Source of the DNA: CAYLPJ01 sp964385465
GTDB taxonomy: Bacteria > Planctomycetota > Phycisphaerae > SM23-33
Direction: 5' to 3'
Assembly: GCA_964385465.1 (NCBI GenBank)
Contig: CAYLPJ010000017.1
Coordinates: forward strand, 41,088-105,087
Length of the DNA stretch: 64,000 nt
Below, one piece after another: positions 1 to 8,529 of this stretch. A program made the translations under genes and the position numbers. The number at the start of each line of letters is the position of its first letter. Position 1 is the stretch's first letter. A model generated the notes under the pieces. That model was not told the origin of the DNA. It made no database searches and saw only the letters and a list, made by a program, of their open reading frames with translations.

Positions 1-239
1 AGATCGCGCGCGCCGTTCTCCCGCTGCCCGATGGCCGTCGGCATCCGTCCGGTGAAGATGCTGAACCGGCTGGGCACGCAGATGGGGCTGGTACAGTACG
101 CGCGGTCGAAGCGCACGCCCTCGACGGCGAGCGAGTCCATCGCCGGCGTGCTCACGTACGGGTTGCCCGCGCAACTCATCATGCGGAAGTTCTGCTGGTC
201 TGTGATGACGATCAGGACGTTGGGGCGATTCTTGGGCAT
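1..239 (-). CDS. Sulfatase, N-terminal part (truncated by window edge)
   Basis: The first 79 residues of a type I sulfatase are present; the rest lies beyond base 1. Seen: an ATG at 239 preceded by GGAG with about 9 bases spacing, the opening strand PNVLIVITDQQ with the metal-binding Asp14, and the active-site signature CVPSR with Cys54, followed by FSIFTGRMP. Known: in this family the Cys is converted to formylglycine, which attacks the sulfate ester. The Asp-Gln-Gln start resembles the arylsulfatase/choline-sulfatase branch rather than the Asp-Asp branch. The gene begins 19 bases after the upstream glycosidase-like gene and is probably the third cistron of that operon, removing sulfate from a polysaccharide. 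No signal peptide is visible in this N-terminus, so the location is uncertain. Confidence 0.9.
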   Translation of the reverse strand, partial: MPKNRPNVLIVITDQQNFRMMSCAGNPYVSTPAMDSLAVEGVRFDRAYCTSPICVPSRFSIFTGRMPTAIGQRENGARD

Positions 240-258
240 ATGGCGGTCTCCGGGCTGG

Positions 259-2715
259 TCAGGTCTCCAGTTCGACATCCACGCGACACGCGGCCGGGGC
301 GGGCAGGTCCAGGTGGACATAGCGGGACCGCTCGACGGTACGGAGCTCGAACTCGGCCTCGCGCTCGTCGACGGCGACCCGCCGGGCGTTCATCCCATCG
401 GGCAGGAGCAGCTCCAGCCGCCTGGTCCGGCCGCTGCCGGCCAGTTCCAGCCGGATCCGGCCGCCGACCTTGCGATAGGTGTAACACACGTACCCGCCTC
501 CCTCAGCATATTTGAGGCAGGCGCGGACGTCGTCGACCCCGGCGGCGGCCCATCGCGGTGCGATGCGGACGGCGTTCATGTTCCCCCCGTCGTCGCGGAC
601 GCCGACGAGGCCCTCGGCGAGGGCGTACATCAGAGCCCCGGCCGACCAGTTGGGCGGGGCGCCCCCGCCGTGGTCCTTCGGGGGCAGGAAGGCCTCGGCG
701 TCGCTTGCGGTCATGGCCACGACGAGCCATTGAGCCCCCCCGTGGGCGGCGCGGAGCTCGACGCGATCGACCGCCTTGTCGGGGTGGGGGTTGTTGAGCC
801 CGCGGGCGGTCAGGCCGACGTTCCAGATGCTCTCGTTGGCGCCGCGCCAGGCGAGCCTGGCCGTGCAGGAGCCCCGCCGCCAGAGCCCCCAGGCGTCCGG
901 CTCGGCGGGGTTCCAGAACGTCACCACGTCCTCGCCGTCCACGACGTGCCGGGCCTCCCGCGTGCCGTCGGCGTAGACGAACGCGATCTCACCCACCACC
1001 GTGCCGGGCCCGCTGCGGGCGTGCAGCAGGTAGAGGCTGCGAAGCGGCGCCCCGACGGGCACGACGGCGGACTCGGCCCAACCGTCGCGGCCCTCGGCCA
1101 GGCGCAGACAGGCCCGCCCGCCGTTGCTGCCGGCGTCGAGGACGTCGAAGGGCACGCCCATCAACTCCTGTCGGCCGACGGGAAGCTCGCGCATGTCGTT
1201 GCCCGGCTCGTCCACCCACCCCGGGCTGTCCCCGGTGGCCTGGCACACCAGGTCGGCGTTGGCGGCCTCGCGGAGGTCCAGAGGCTGGAACGTGCGCTCC
1301 GGCGGGTCGGGGCGGCAGCCCAGCAGGCCGGGAATGAACGCGTCGCCGTAGGGCTCGAACAGCTCCAGGCTGCGGCGGAGGATGTCGGCGGCGTAGGCCT
1401 CGTAGCCGTGCTCGAACGCGCCGTGGGCGAGCTCGCCGGCGACAAGAACCGTCACCGCGCCGTTGGTGTACACCCACGGCGGGATGTCCCAGCCGCGGGG
1501 GAACGGCGGGTACATCTGGAACCACTCGGCCGGGCAGTCGTCGGGCATCTCCCGGCGGATGCGGAGGTAGGTCTCGATGATGGCCTTGACCTTCTCGGGG
1601 CCGATCCCGCGGTTGACCGCGTAGGCGTTGGACAGCGAGACCTGGGCGGACTCGTCCACGCCGAAGTCCCGCTGGAAGCCCGGGTCCTCCGAGACGTGAT
1701 GCGTGTAGAACTCGCCGTTCCACGCCACCTCCTCCAGCCGGCGAAGCAGGTGCTCGCCGAACTCGCGGGCCTCGGCGGCATCCTCATGGCGACCGACGTG
1801 GTCCAGCATGTCCGCGAGCTTGCGGCAACTGTCGGCCATACCGGTGTTGTCTCCGTGGAACACGCCGTAGACCGTCCGTCCAGGCTCGGCGTTCATCTCG
1901 TCGCCGCCCATGACGGCCGCGTCGAACTTGCTCTGGAAGTCCCACAGGTCCAGGCAGTACGGGCGACGGATGAGCTGGAATTTCTCCGACCACGTGTAGG
2001 GGCTGGTGCGAGCGTATCGCATGGCCCGCAAGCCGTGATCGAGCTTGCCGGCCATCCATTCGTCGTCGCCGGTGGCCCGCCAGATCTGGTGAATCCCTCC
2101 GATGAACATGTGCTCCAGGTCGTTCATCACGGGCTGGCGGGCGAAGATCACGCGGTCGCGGTTGATCCGCTTGTGGAACTTCGCCGGCCAGCGCCACTCG
2201 AAGTGGTAGGCGGCGTCGGGGTTCACCGGCATGCCGAAGTCCCAGATCATCCCGTCGTCGCACTGGTGTTCGGCGAACAGATCGATCACATCGCGGACGT
2301 GCCCGATGAAGTAGGCGGCCCCCTTCAGGGCGTGGATGGTGTCCCGCGAGGTGATGATATGCAGGCGGTACACCCGCTCGCCGTCGAACACGCGGTGCCG
2401 CTCGCGGGCGTAGAGCTTCTCGAAGGTGCACTCGAGCATGTACAGCAGGCGGCGGAAGCGCGCGCCGGCGTCGTCGATCTCCGTGCGGGCGTGCACGTCG
2501 TAGCTCGCCCGCTCGCGGATCGCGCCCGCCGCGTCCAGCAGGAGAACCTGGTGCGTGCCCAGAGCGCCGGAGACGGCGAACTCCGTCCGCTCGCCGTCGG
2601 CGGCGTGAATCTCCCGTCCGCGAGCGTCCCAGACCACGATCCGACCGCCCGGCGAGGCGGTCACGGCCAGGCGGTCCAGCGGCTTGACACTGTCGGCGGG
2701 TTCGATGCGGATCAT
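259..2715 (-). CDS. Six-hairpin glycosidase-like protein, tandem copy 2
   Basis: An 818-residue protein without a signal peptide. Residues 1-75 form a beta-rich N-terminal domain. About 80-420 is a helix-rich segment with conserved Trp, His and Asp clusters (YCLDLWDFQ, WNGEFYTHH, YPPFPRGW, YTNGA) typical of an (alpha/alpha)6 barrel like GH63/GH94-type enzymes. The C-terminal third is beta-sandwich, ending in an LLLPDG segment also common in glycosidases. It closely resembles the preceding gene, has the same length, and overlaps it by ATGA, so the two are translationally coupled. The sulfatase follows immediately. Inferred role: hydrolysis or debranching of a sulfated glycan in the cytoplasm. 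The catalytic acids cannot be assigned by eye and the exact GH family is unknown. Confidence 0.85.
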   Translation of the reverse strand: MIRIEPADSVKPLDRLAVTASPGGRIVVWDARGREIHAADGERTEFAVSGALGTHQVLLLDAAGAIRERASYDVHARTEIDDAGARFRRLLYMLECTFEKLYARERHRVFDGERVYRLHIITSRDTIHALKGAAYFIGHVRDVIDLFAEHQCDDGMIWDFGMPVNPDAAYHFEWRWPAKFHKRINRDRVIFARQPVMNDLEHMFIGGIHQIWRATGDDEWMAGKLDHGLRAMRYARTSPYTWSEKFQLIRRPYCLDLWDFQSKFDAAVMGGDEMNAEPGRTVYGVFHGDNTGMADSCRKLADMLDHVGRHEDAAEAREFGEHLLRRLEEVAWNGEFYTHHVSEDPGFQRDFGVDESAQVSLSNAYAVNRGIGPEKVKAIIETYLRIRREMPDDCPAEWFQMYPPFPRGWDIPPWVYTNGAVTVLVAGELAHGAFEHGYEAYAADILRRSLELFEPYGDAFIPGLLGCRPDPPERTFQPLDLREAANADLVCQATGDSPGWVDEPGNDMRELPVGRQELMGVPFDVLDAGSNGGRACLRLAEGRDGWAESAVVPVGAPLRSLYLLHARSGPGTVVGEIAFVYADGTREARHVVDGEDVVTFWNPAEPDAWGLWRRGSCTARLAWRGANESIWNVGLTARGLNNPHPDKAVDRVELRAAHGGAQWLVVAMTASDAEAFLPPKDHGGGAPPNWSAGALMYALAEGLVGVRDDGGNMNAVRIAPRWAAAGVDDVRACLKYAEGGGYVCYTYRKVGGRIRLELAGSGRTRRLELLLPDGMNARRVAVDEREAEFELRTVERSRYVHLDLPAPAACRVDVELET

Positions 2716-5168
2716 AGCGTCTCCTCGGCGTCGGCCAGCGAGAGCGTTACGTCCGCGGCGTCACAGCCGGTGCGGTCGAAGCAGGCGTAGCGGGACGACT
2801 CGACGGTCTTGAGCGTGAACGGGCGGTCCTGTCCGTTTACGGCCAGGGCACGCGGCTCGGCGCCGTCGGGCAGGAGCAGTTCCACCCGCTGGGTTTCCCC
2901 GCTGGCGGCCAGGCGGAGGCGGATCGCGCCGTCCTCCCGCCGGTAGGCGTAGCGGACGTACCCGCCACCCTCGTGGTATCGCAGGCAGGCGGTCACCTCG
3001 CGGACGCCGGCAGCCTCCCAACGGGGGGCGACGCGAACGGCGTTCATGTTGCGGTCTTCGTCGACCACGCCGGCGAGGCCCTCGGCAAGGGCGCAGGTGA
3101 CACTGCCGGCGTTCCAGAACGGCGGCGGCCCCCCGCCGTCGGGGCCGGGCTCGAACCACGGGGCCGCGTCGCTGAGCGTCAGCCCCACCACGAACCACGC
3201 CGCGCCGTCGATGGAGGCGTCCAGGCGGATGCGGTCGATGGGCCTCTCCGGGTGCGGGTTCTCCCAGCCCCACGCGGCCAGGCCGACGCGATCCACGGTC
3301 GGGCAGGGCCCGGCCCAACCGACGGCGAGGTGCGGAATCCGCCGCCGGATGTCCGGCTCGGCCGGGTTCCAGAAACCCAGCACGTGCTCGCCGCGAAGGA
3401 CGTGCTGACGGTGGGTCGAGCCGTCCGCGTAGGTCACCGTCAGCGTGCCGACGACCAGCGACCTCGCGTCCGTGGCGTGGAGGAAGTACATCGAGCCCGC
3501 AGCGCTTCCCACGGGCACCTCGGCGGATTCGGCGAAGCCCTCGCGCCCGCAAGCCAGCCGGATGCAGGCCCTGCCGGCGTTGGCCGGGGGGTCGATGACG
3601 TCGAACGCCACCCCCCGGAACTCGCCCGGCCCGGTCGGCAGCGACCGCATGTCCGTGTCCGGCTCGCCCATCCAGCCACCGCGCGAGCCGTCGGCCTCGC
3701 AGACCAGGTCCGCGTTGGCCACGCCGGCGAGGTCCACCGGCTGGAAGGACCGCTCGGGCTCGTCGGGGCGCTTGCCCCACAGCCCGGAGATGCGGATGCC
3801 CCCGGGGACCTGGAAAAGGTCCAGGAAGCGGTCGAGGATATCCGCCCCGTAGGCCTCGTAGCCATGCTCGAAGCACGCCCGCGCCAGTTCGCCGGCCACC
3901 AGCCCGGTGCACGCGCCGTTGGTGTAGATCCACGGCGGGATGTGGAAGCCGCGGGGGAACGGCGGGTACATCTCGATCCATTCGGCCGGGCAGCCGGCGG
4001 GCATCTCGCGGCGGATGCGGCGGTAGGTCTCGATGATGGCGACGGCCTTGTCGTGGCCGATGCCGCAGAGGCAGGCGTAGGTGTTGGACAGGGAGACCTG
4101 GCTGGCCTCGTCCACCCCGAAGTCCCGCTGAAAGCCGGGGTCCTCGGAGACGTGGTGCGTGTAGAACTCCCCGTTCCATGCCACCTCGTTGGTGCGGGTG
4201 ATGAGGTGGTCGGCAAAGGCCTCGGTCTCTTCGGCCTCGGCGTCGCGGCCGACGTGGCGGAGCATGAGGGCCAGCTTCCGGCAGGCCAGGGCCATGCACA
4301 GGTTGTCGCCGTAGAACACGCCGAACTTCGTTACGCCGGGGACGGCGTCCATGTAGTCCCCGCCGACGAGGGCGGCGTCGAAATCGCTCTGGAAGTCCCA
4401 CAGGTCCAGGCAGTACGGGCGATGGATGAGCTGGAATTTGTCGGACCACGTATAGGGGCTGGTGCGGGTGTACTCGACGGCGCGCAGGGCGGCGTCAAGC
4501 CGGCCGGCCATCCATTCGTCGTCGCCCGTGGACTGCCACGCAAGGTAGATGCCATGGATGAACACGTGCTCGACGTCGTTCATCACCGGCTGGCGAGCGA
4601 AGATGACGGTGTCCTGGTAGGTGCGTTTGGAGAACTTCGGCCCCCACCGCCACTCGAAGTGGCACAGGCTGCCGGGATCGACACCCGTGCCGAAGTCCCA
4701 GATCATCCCGCCGTCGGCCTGGTTGGCGGCGAAGAGGTCCGGGCTGTCCTTGGCGCGGCTGAGGAAGTACCGCCCGCCCTTGACGCCGTGGACCGCCCCG
4801 CGAGAGGTGATGGTGTGCATACGGTAGACCCGCTCGCCGTCGCAGACGCGGAGCTTCGGCTTGGCGAAGCTCTCCTCCAGCGTGCACTCCATCAGGTACA
4901 GCAGGCGGCGGAAGCGCCCGCCGGCGTCGTCGATCTCCGTGCGAGCGTCCACGTCGTAACTCGCACGCTCGCGGATCGCGCCCGCCTCGTCCAGCAGGAG
5001 AACCTGGTGCGTGCCCGGGGCGCCGGAGACGGCGAACTCCGTCCGCTCGCCGACGGCGGAGTGAATCTCCCGTCCGCGGGCGTCCCAGACCACGATCCGC
5101 CCGCCCGGGGAGGCGGTCACGGCCACGCGGTCCAGCGGCCGGGCGCGATGGGTGCTCAGTTCGATCAT
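2712..5168 (-). CDS. Six-hairpin glycosidase-like protein, tandem copy 1
   Basis: An 818-residue paralog of the next gene, colinear over the whole length. The start at 5168 is preceded by a GGGAGAGG ribosome-binding site. Same architecture: N-terminal beta domain (LDRVAVTASPGGRIVVWDARG), central putative (alpha/alpha)6 barrel with MIWDFG, YCLDLWDFQ, WNGEFYTHH and YPPFPRGF, and a C-terminal beta-sandwich. The first 75 residues are nearly identical between copies while the barrels differ much more, suggesting gene conversion or strong constraint on the N-terminal part. No signal peptide. It is the first large cistron of the operon, 13 bases after the 28-codon leader ORF. Function is inferred from fold resemblance only; a phosphorylase is as possible as a hydrolase. 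Confidence 0.85.
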   Translation of the reverse strand: MIELSTHRARPLDRVAVTASPGGRIVVWDARGREIHSAVGERTEFAVSGAPGTHQVLLLDEAGAIRERASYDVDARTEIDDAGGRFRRLLYLMECTLEESFAKPKLRVCDGERVYRMHTITSRGAVHGVKGGRYFLSRAKDSPDLFAANQADGGMIWDFGTGVDPGSLCHFEWRWGPKFSKRTYQDTVIFARQPVMNDVEHVFIHGIYLAWQSTGDDEWMAGRLDAALRAVEYTRTSPYTWSDKFQLIHRPYCLDLWDFQSDFDAALVGGDYMDAVPGVTKFGVFYGDNLCMALACRKLALMLRHVGRDAEAEETEAFADHLITRTNEVAWNGEFYTHHVSEDPGFQRDFGVDEASQVSLSNTYACLCGIGHDKAVAIIETYRRIRREMPAGCPAEWIEMYPPFPRGFHIPPWIYTNGACTGLVAGELARACFEHGYEAYGADILDRFLDLFQVPGGIRISGLWGKRPDEPERSFQPVDLAGVANADLVCEADGSRGGWMGEPDTDMRSLPTGPGEFRGVAFDVIDPPANAGRACIRLACGREGFAESAEVPVGSAAGSMYFLHATDARSLVVGTLTVTYADGSTHRQHVLRGEHVLGFWNPAEPDIRRRIPHLAVGWAGPCPTVDRVGLAAWGWENPHPERPIDRIRLDASIDGAAWFVVGLTLSDAAPWFEPGPDGGGPPPFWNAGSVTCALAEGLAGVVDEDRNMNAVRVAPRWEAAGVREVTACLRYHEGGGYVRYAYRREDGAIRLRLAASGETQRVELLLPDGAEPRALAVNGQDRPFTLKTVESSRYACFDRTGCDAADVTLSLADAEETL

Positions 5169-5181
5169 AGCCTCTCCCGTG

Positions 5182-5268
5182 CTACTTCCCCGCGGGCTTT
5201 GCGAACCTTGCGGCCGTCATCATGGCGGCGGGGGGGCTCGCCGCGAGCAGGAGGGTTGCCTTCATCAT
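5182..5268 (-). CDS. Small ORF (28 aa) leading the glycosidase operon
   Basis: This short frame starts with two Met codons (5268 or 5265) directly after a strong GAAGGAG ribosome-binding site. It reads MMKATLLLAASPPAAMMTAARFAKPAGK and stops 13 bases before the first glycosidase start. The Lys-plus-hydrophobic opening looks like the beginning of a signal peptide, but there is no mature part. It may be a leader peptide that tunes translation of the downstream genes, a membrane microprotein, or the relic of a decayed secreted protein. I do not recognise it. The ribosome-binding site is the main support. Confidence 0.4.
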   Translation of the reverse strand: MMKATLLLAASPPAAMMTAARFAKPAGK

Positions 5269-5353
5269 TGCACTCCTTCGGGCAGCGGCCGGCGCAGCCC
5301 CGGACGGGCACGCCGAAACCGGACCCTTGAGCCTACCGTCCCGGACCCGGCGT

Positions 5354-5394
5354 GGTTTACTATGATGCGTAACACTCTTATTCATTTGCGCAGA
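5354..5394 (-). promoter_or_regulatory. AT-rich presumed promoter/operator of the glycosidase operon
   Basis: In the 215-base space between the methyltransferase stop and the leader ORF, this is the only AT-rich patch in a GC-rich background. On the plus strand it carries TTTAC-N8-GTAAC, a short imperfect inverted repeat, and on the minus strand AGAGTGTTAC (5369-5378), which also occurs at 8500-8509 upstream of the metal transporter. No clean -35/-10 pair can be assigned. The remainder of 5269-5483 shows nothing else recognisable. Confidence 0.3.
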
Positions 5395-5483
5395 CGAGAC
5401 CACCGCCGAACGGCGGGGGATCGAGGGGCAATCGAGGGAGGATGGCGGCGTGTGCGGCAGGCCGGCGGCGCGGCGGCCCGGCC

Positions 5484-6083
5484 TCAGGCGCCGACGACGG
5501 CCTCGAGGAAGTAAAGGTCCTCACGGTCGATCAACTTCCCGAGGCGGAGGCCGGCGGGGACGAGGAGGCCGGGCCAGTCGCCCTCGGCGGGCAGGGCGTC
5601 GCCGCGGACGGCGCCGGACAAACCGGCGTGGAAGCGGTTGATCTGCTCGCTGCCGGCAAGGTGCATCACCAGCAGCCGCCCGGCGGGCTTCAGCGCCGCG
5701 CCCAGGCGAGCCAGGGCACCCGGCTGATCGCGGAAGTGCGGGAAGGCGTGGAAGCAGAGCACGACGTCGTAGCGGCCCCGGCCGAGGTCGGCCTCGCAGA
5801 CGTCCGCGCAGAGGAACTCGGCGTCGATGCCCTTGGCCCGCGCCCGGTCGATCATCGCCGCCGAGAAGTCCACGGCCGTGACGCGCCCGGGCGCGACCTG
5901 TCGGGCCAGCCACGCGGTGGTCTTGCCCGTCCCGCAGCCGACCTCCAGCAGGTCCTCCCCCGCCTTCAGTGCCAGCAGGTCGCGGTGTTGGCGCATGCGG
6001 GAGACCATGGTCTCGGCAGAGGGCTCCTGGTGGTCCCAGTCCTCGGCGAGGGCGTCGAAGTAGGCGATGCGGGGGTCGGTCAT
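5484..6083 (-). CDS. Class I SAM-dependent methyltransferase
   Basis: A 199-residue protein with the methyltransferase fold. Motif I is LEVGCGTGKTT (about residues 45-55), the acidic residue ending strand 2 is in TAVDFSAAMID, then LCADVCEADL and the strand-4 segment YDVVLCFHAFPHF. It opens with RIAYFDALAEDWD, common in small ubiquinone/menaquinone-type or generic methyltransferases. Start at 6083 follows GGAG with 7 bases spacing. It lies 24 bases after the pseudopilin-like gene and is probably the third cistron with the PEP-CTERM gene. The substrate cannot be told from sequence. Confidence 0.9.
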   Translation of the reverse strand: MTDPRIAYFDALAEDWDHQEPSAETMVSRMRQHRDLLALKAGEDLLEVGCGTGKTTAWLARQVAPGRVTAVDFSAAMIDRARAKGIDAEFLCADVCEADLGRGRYDVVLCFHAFPHFRDQPGALARLGAALKPAGRLLVMHLAGSEQINRFHAGLSGAVRGDALPAEGDWPGLLVPAGLRLGKLIDREDLYFLEAVVGA

Positions 6084-6107
6084 GGGGCACTCCGATTGGA
6101 TGGGGGG

Positions 6108-6806
6108 TCACGGCATGTGCGTATGCCGGCCGTCGCTGTAGTGCACGACGATTCCGTCGTCATTCCGCGGGAACCACTGGGCGGGATCGTAGGGGTTGAA
6201 CTGCATCACGTCCACGAAGGACGCCAGCGGCCCGCGGGGGCCGACGCTCCAGGTGATCCACGAGACGGGCGCATCGTAGGGGCTTGCAAAGGGGGTCAGC
6301 TTCCCGCCGGGCTCGGGGAAGTTCGCGGGCACCAGCGCTCGGAATGTCGCCGGCGTGTCGTTGACGTACCCCGGCCCCGGCGCGGCGTAGCGGTAGGTCC
6401 GCCCGGGAGCGAAAAGGTCCTCCAGCGAACGGTCCAGGCAGCGCGTCTCGGTCAGCTCCGGCGGCAGCGCGTGGTACAGGTGCCGCTTGGCCGACACGCA
6501 GTACGCCCGGTCGGGCGGGTAGCGGCCCTGGTTCGTGGCGTAGACCTCGATGGCCGAGCCGATGTGCTTCAGGTCGCTTCGGACGCGGGCCACGCGGGCC
6601 ATGAGCATCGCCCGGTGAACGGACGGCACGAGCATCGAGATCAGCAGCGAGAGGATCGCCACCACGACCAGCAGTTCGGTCAGGGTGAACCCCCCGCCGC
6701 CGCGGCGGACCCGACCGGCCCGACCGGCCGCCGCCCCGCAAGGGCGACGGCGGCCGTGTCGGGCGTCTCGGTCGAGCACCTGGATTGCAGCCGGTGGACG
6801 GGACAT
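6108..6806 (-). CDS. Type II secretion/pilin-like protein with prepilin cleavage motif
   Basis: The sequence contains the prepilin peptidase signature GGGGFTLTELLVVVAILSLLISMLVPS (shortened here to its core FTLTELLVVVAIL): cleavage before Phe, Glu5, then a hydrophobic helix. The following region (VRSDLKHIGSAIEVYATNQGRYPPD) resembles GspG-like pseudopilins. With the ATG at 6806 the leader would be about 38 residues, Arg-rich and longer than usual, so an internal alternative start is possible; however this ATG lies 3 bases after the upstream stop, which favours coupled translation. The C-terminal half is not recognised. Planctomycetes carry many such proteins and they need not form true pili. 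The role with the neighbouring PEP-CTERM protein is unknown. Confidence 0.8.
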   Translation of the reverse strand: MSRPPAAIQVLDRDARHGRRRPCGAAAGRAGRVRRGGGGFTLTELLVVVAILSLLISMLVPSVHRAMLMARVARVRSDLKHIGSAIEVYATNQGRYPPDRAYCVSAKRHLYHALPPELTETRCLDRSLEDLFAPGRTYRYAAPGPGYVNDTPATFRALVPANFPEPGGKLTPFASPYDAPVSWITWSVGPRGPLASFVDVMQFNPYDPAQWFPRNDDGIVVHYSDGRHTHMP

Positions 6807-6809
6807 CGC

Positions 6810-8255
6810 TCAGGCGGTTCGGCCACGCTTCCGCCGGATCAGCGCGGGGGCCAGAACGGCGGCGACGAGGGCGAGCGACGCCGGCTCGGGGACAACGGGC
6901 ACGCGCACCTGCCCGGTGCCGAACTCGCCTTCGTAGATGAGCGTCAGGTCGCCGTACTCCATCCCCGCCGCGGCGATCGCGCCGAGGCCGCGGTCGGCGA
7001 ACGTCTGGGGGTTGCCCATCGCCCAGAAACCGGTGAAGTCGTCGCTGTCGTCGGTCATGCCGGCGGTCAGGAAGCTCCAGTCCGGGTCCTCGCCGGTCAA
7101 CAGGCCCTCGCCCTCGATCATCAGCGATTCCACGCCCGTCGCCGTCAGGACGACCTCCCCGGTGTTGGGATCGTAGACGGCGCCGGCCGAGACGCTCGGG
7201 CCCAGCGGCGCTTCCATCGGCCCGGCCGGGGCCTCGGGCATGTCCCGCGAGCCGGTCCAGTTGGCGGACATCTCGATCACGTCGGAGAGGTCCACGTCGC
7301 CGTCGCCGTTGAAGTCCCCGTCGGCCCAGGCCTTGTCGGCGACCGGGGGATTGGAGCCCGTCCAACTGCCGGAGACGCCGAAGACGTCCTGGAGGTCCAC
7401 GTCGCCATCGAGGTTCGTATCCCCCCACAACTCGATCTGCTCCCAGGACATCGCCCACATGCGGTAGCCGGCGTCCCACGGCAGCTCCGACTCGTCCTCC
7501 TGATCGAAGATCGCCGAGACGTTGAAGGTGCCGCCCGGGGCGGTGAACGTGTCGAAGCCGCCGCGACGGCCGAGCTTCAGGCCCAGCGTCCCGCCGGAAT
7601 CGTCCGTCATCGTGCCCCCGCCGCTGTTGCCCCACCCGCCCGAGCCGGTCAGCCGGACGTCCTCGAGGCGGCACCACTGGCCCTGGTACTGCTCTCCGCC
7701 GGCGGCGCGGTCCTGCTGGAAGGCGTCGCAGGCGGCGATGTCGGGGATCAGCCGCGGGGCCGGCACGTCGCCCGACGACAGGACCGTGACGGTGAACTGG
7801 TCGCCCCCGAACAGCAGCCCGTGCCGCTCGTTAAGGTTCACCTTGCCGTTGTAGTTCATCAGCAGGCCCTCGACCTGGACCACGTCACCGGGCCGGAGAC
7901 CGTCCGGATAGCGGGGCCAGCTCCAGTCCTCGGGCGTGGGATACCAGTTGTTGGCGTACAGGGCGATGCCCCCCTTCGCGGGCGCCAATGCCTGCACGTA
8001 GACCTGCCACTGCCAGGCCGTATCGAGCATCGCGTTGGGCTCGTTGAGCACCACGCCCTGAAAGCTGACCCACGCGTCTTCGTCCTCGGCGGGAAGGCTC
8101 AGCGACGGGTGTGTCCCGTAGCCGTCGGCGTCCACCGCCTGGAGGTCCCAGATCGCGTCGGTCTGCGCCGGGGCCGCCGCCGGCCAGGCCAGCAGCGCCG
8201 CCGCCGCCAGTACGCCGGTCGCCATCGTGATCCGTTCTCGCCAAGAGCGTTCCAT
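6810..8255 (-). CDS. Secreted PEP-CTERM protein with dockerin-like repeats
   Basis: A 481-residue protein. The start at 8255 is chosen over upstream in-frame codons because of the GGAGGAGAGACC ribosome-binding site and because it begins a proper signal peptide (basic RSWRER, then hydrophobic ATGVLAAAALLAWPAAAPA, cleavage after AQ). A beta-rich middle follows, then two calcium-binding dockerin type I-like loops around residues 300-350 (DTNLDGDVDLQD and DFNGDGDVDLSD). It ends in a classical PEP-CTERM tail: VPEPASLAL, a hydrophobic segment, and RRKRGR. Known: such tails are recognised by exosortase, which anchors or releases the protein at the surface. It heads an operon with the pseudopilin-like and methyltransferase genes. 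The middle domain is unrecognised. Confidence 0.9.
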   Translation of the reverse strand: MERSWRERITMATGVLAAAALLAWPAAAPAQTDAIWDLQAVDADGYGTHPSLSLPAEDEDAWVSFQGVVLNEPNAMLDTAWQWQVYVQALAPAKGGIALYANNWYPTPEDWSWPRYPDGLRPGDVVQVEGLLMNYNGKVNLNERHGLLFGGDQFTVTVLSSGDVPAPRLIPDIAACDAFQQDRAAGGEQYQGQWCRLEDVRLTGSGGWGNSGGGTMTDDSGGTLGLKLGRRGGFDTFTAPGGTFNVSAIFDQEDESELPWDAGYRMWAMSWEQIELWGDTNLDGDVDLQDVFGVSGSWTGSNPPVADKAWADGDFNGDGDVDLSDVIEMSANWTGSRDMPEAPAGPMEAPLGPSVSAGAVYDPNTGEVVLTATGVESLMIEGEGLLTGEDPDWSFLTAGMTDDSDDFTGFWAMGNPQTFADRGLGAIAAAGMEYGDLTLIYEGEFGTGQVRVPVVPEPASLALVAAVLAPALIRRKRGRTA

Positions 8256-8404
8256 GGTCTCTCCTCCGTTGTTCGGGAGCTTCGCCGCCGGCGCATGTCG
8301 GCACCTCCGACGAAGCGGCCTGGCGGCAGGAATGAGCCTGAGCAACCGGCCCGGGGCGCGGGTAACGGGCCGCACCGAGCCAGCAGTAATATCTTTGTGG
8401 GTTT

Positions 8405-8433
8405 TTATACTACCCTTGATCGCAGCGCGTCAA
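8405..8433 (-). promoter_or_regulatory. Sigma70-type promoter of the PEP-CTERM operon
   Basis: On the minus strand TTGACG (8428-8433) is followed after 17 bases by GTATAA (8405-8410), a good match to -35/-10 elements. It would give a 5' leader of about 140 bases before the start at 8255. Confidence 0.55.
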
Positions 8434-8488
8434 GGCTGAAATCGTGGTTTTCCCATTTGCATAGGCCTGGATTCAGGTTGTGTACTAC

Positions 8489-8512
8489 GTTACCATATCA
8501 GAGTGTTACCAT
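8489..8512 (+). promoter_or_regulatory. Direct repeat GTTACCAT x2 before metal-transport genes
   Basis: GTTACCAT occurs at 8489-8496 and again at 8505-8512, a 16-base period, in the AT-rich stretch just before the ribosome-binding site of the metal-binding lipoprotein gene. The position fits an operator for a metal-responsive repressor, but the sequence does not match a Zur or MntR box I know. Confidence 0.3.
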
Positions 8513-8529
8513 CAATTCGGAGTGTTTCA

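Noticed and set aside
31..2790. A 919-codon open frame on the plus strand at the left edge
   Set aside because: Antisense of the sulfatase and glycosidase-like genes, which show family motifs; the plus frame does not.
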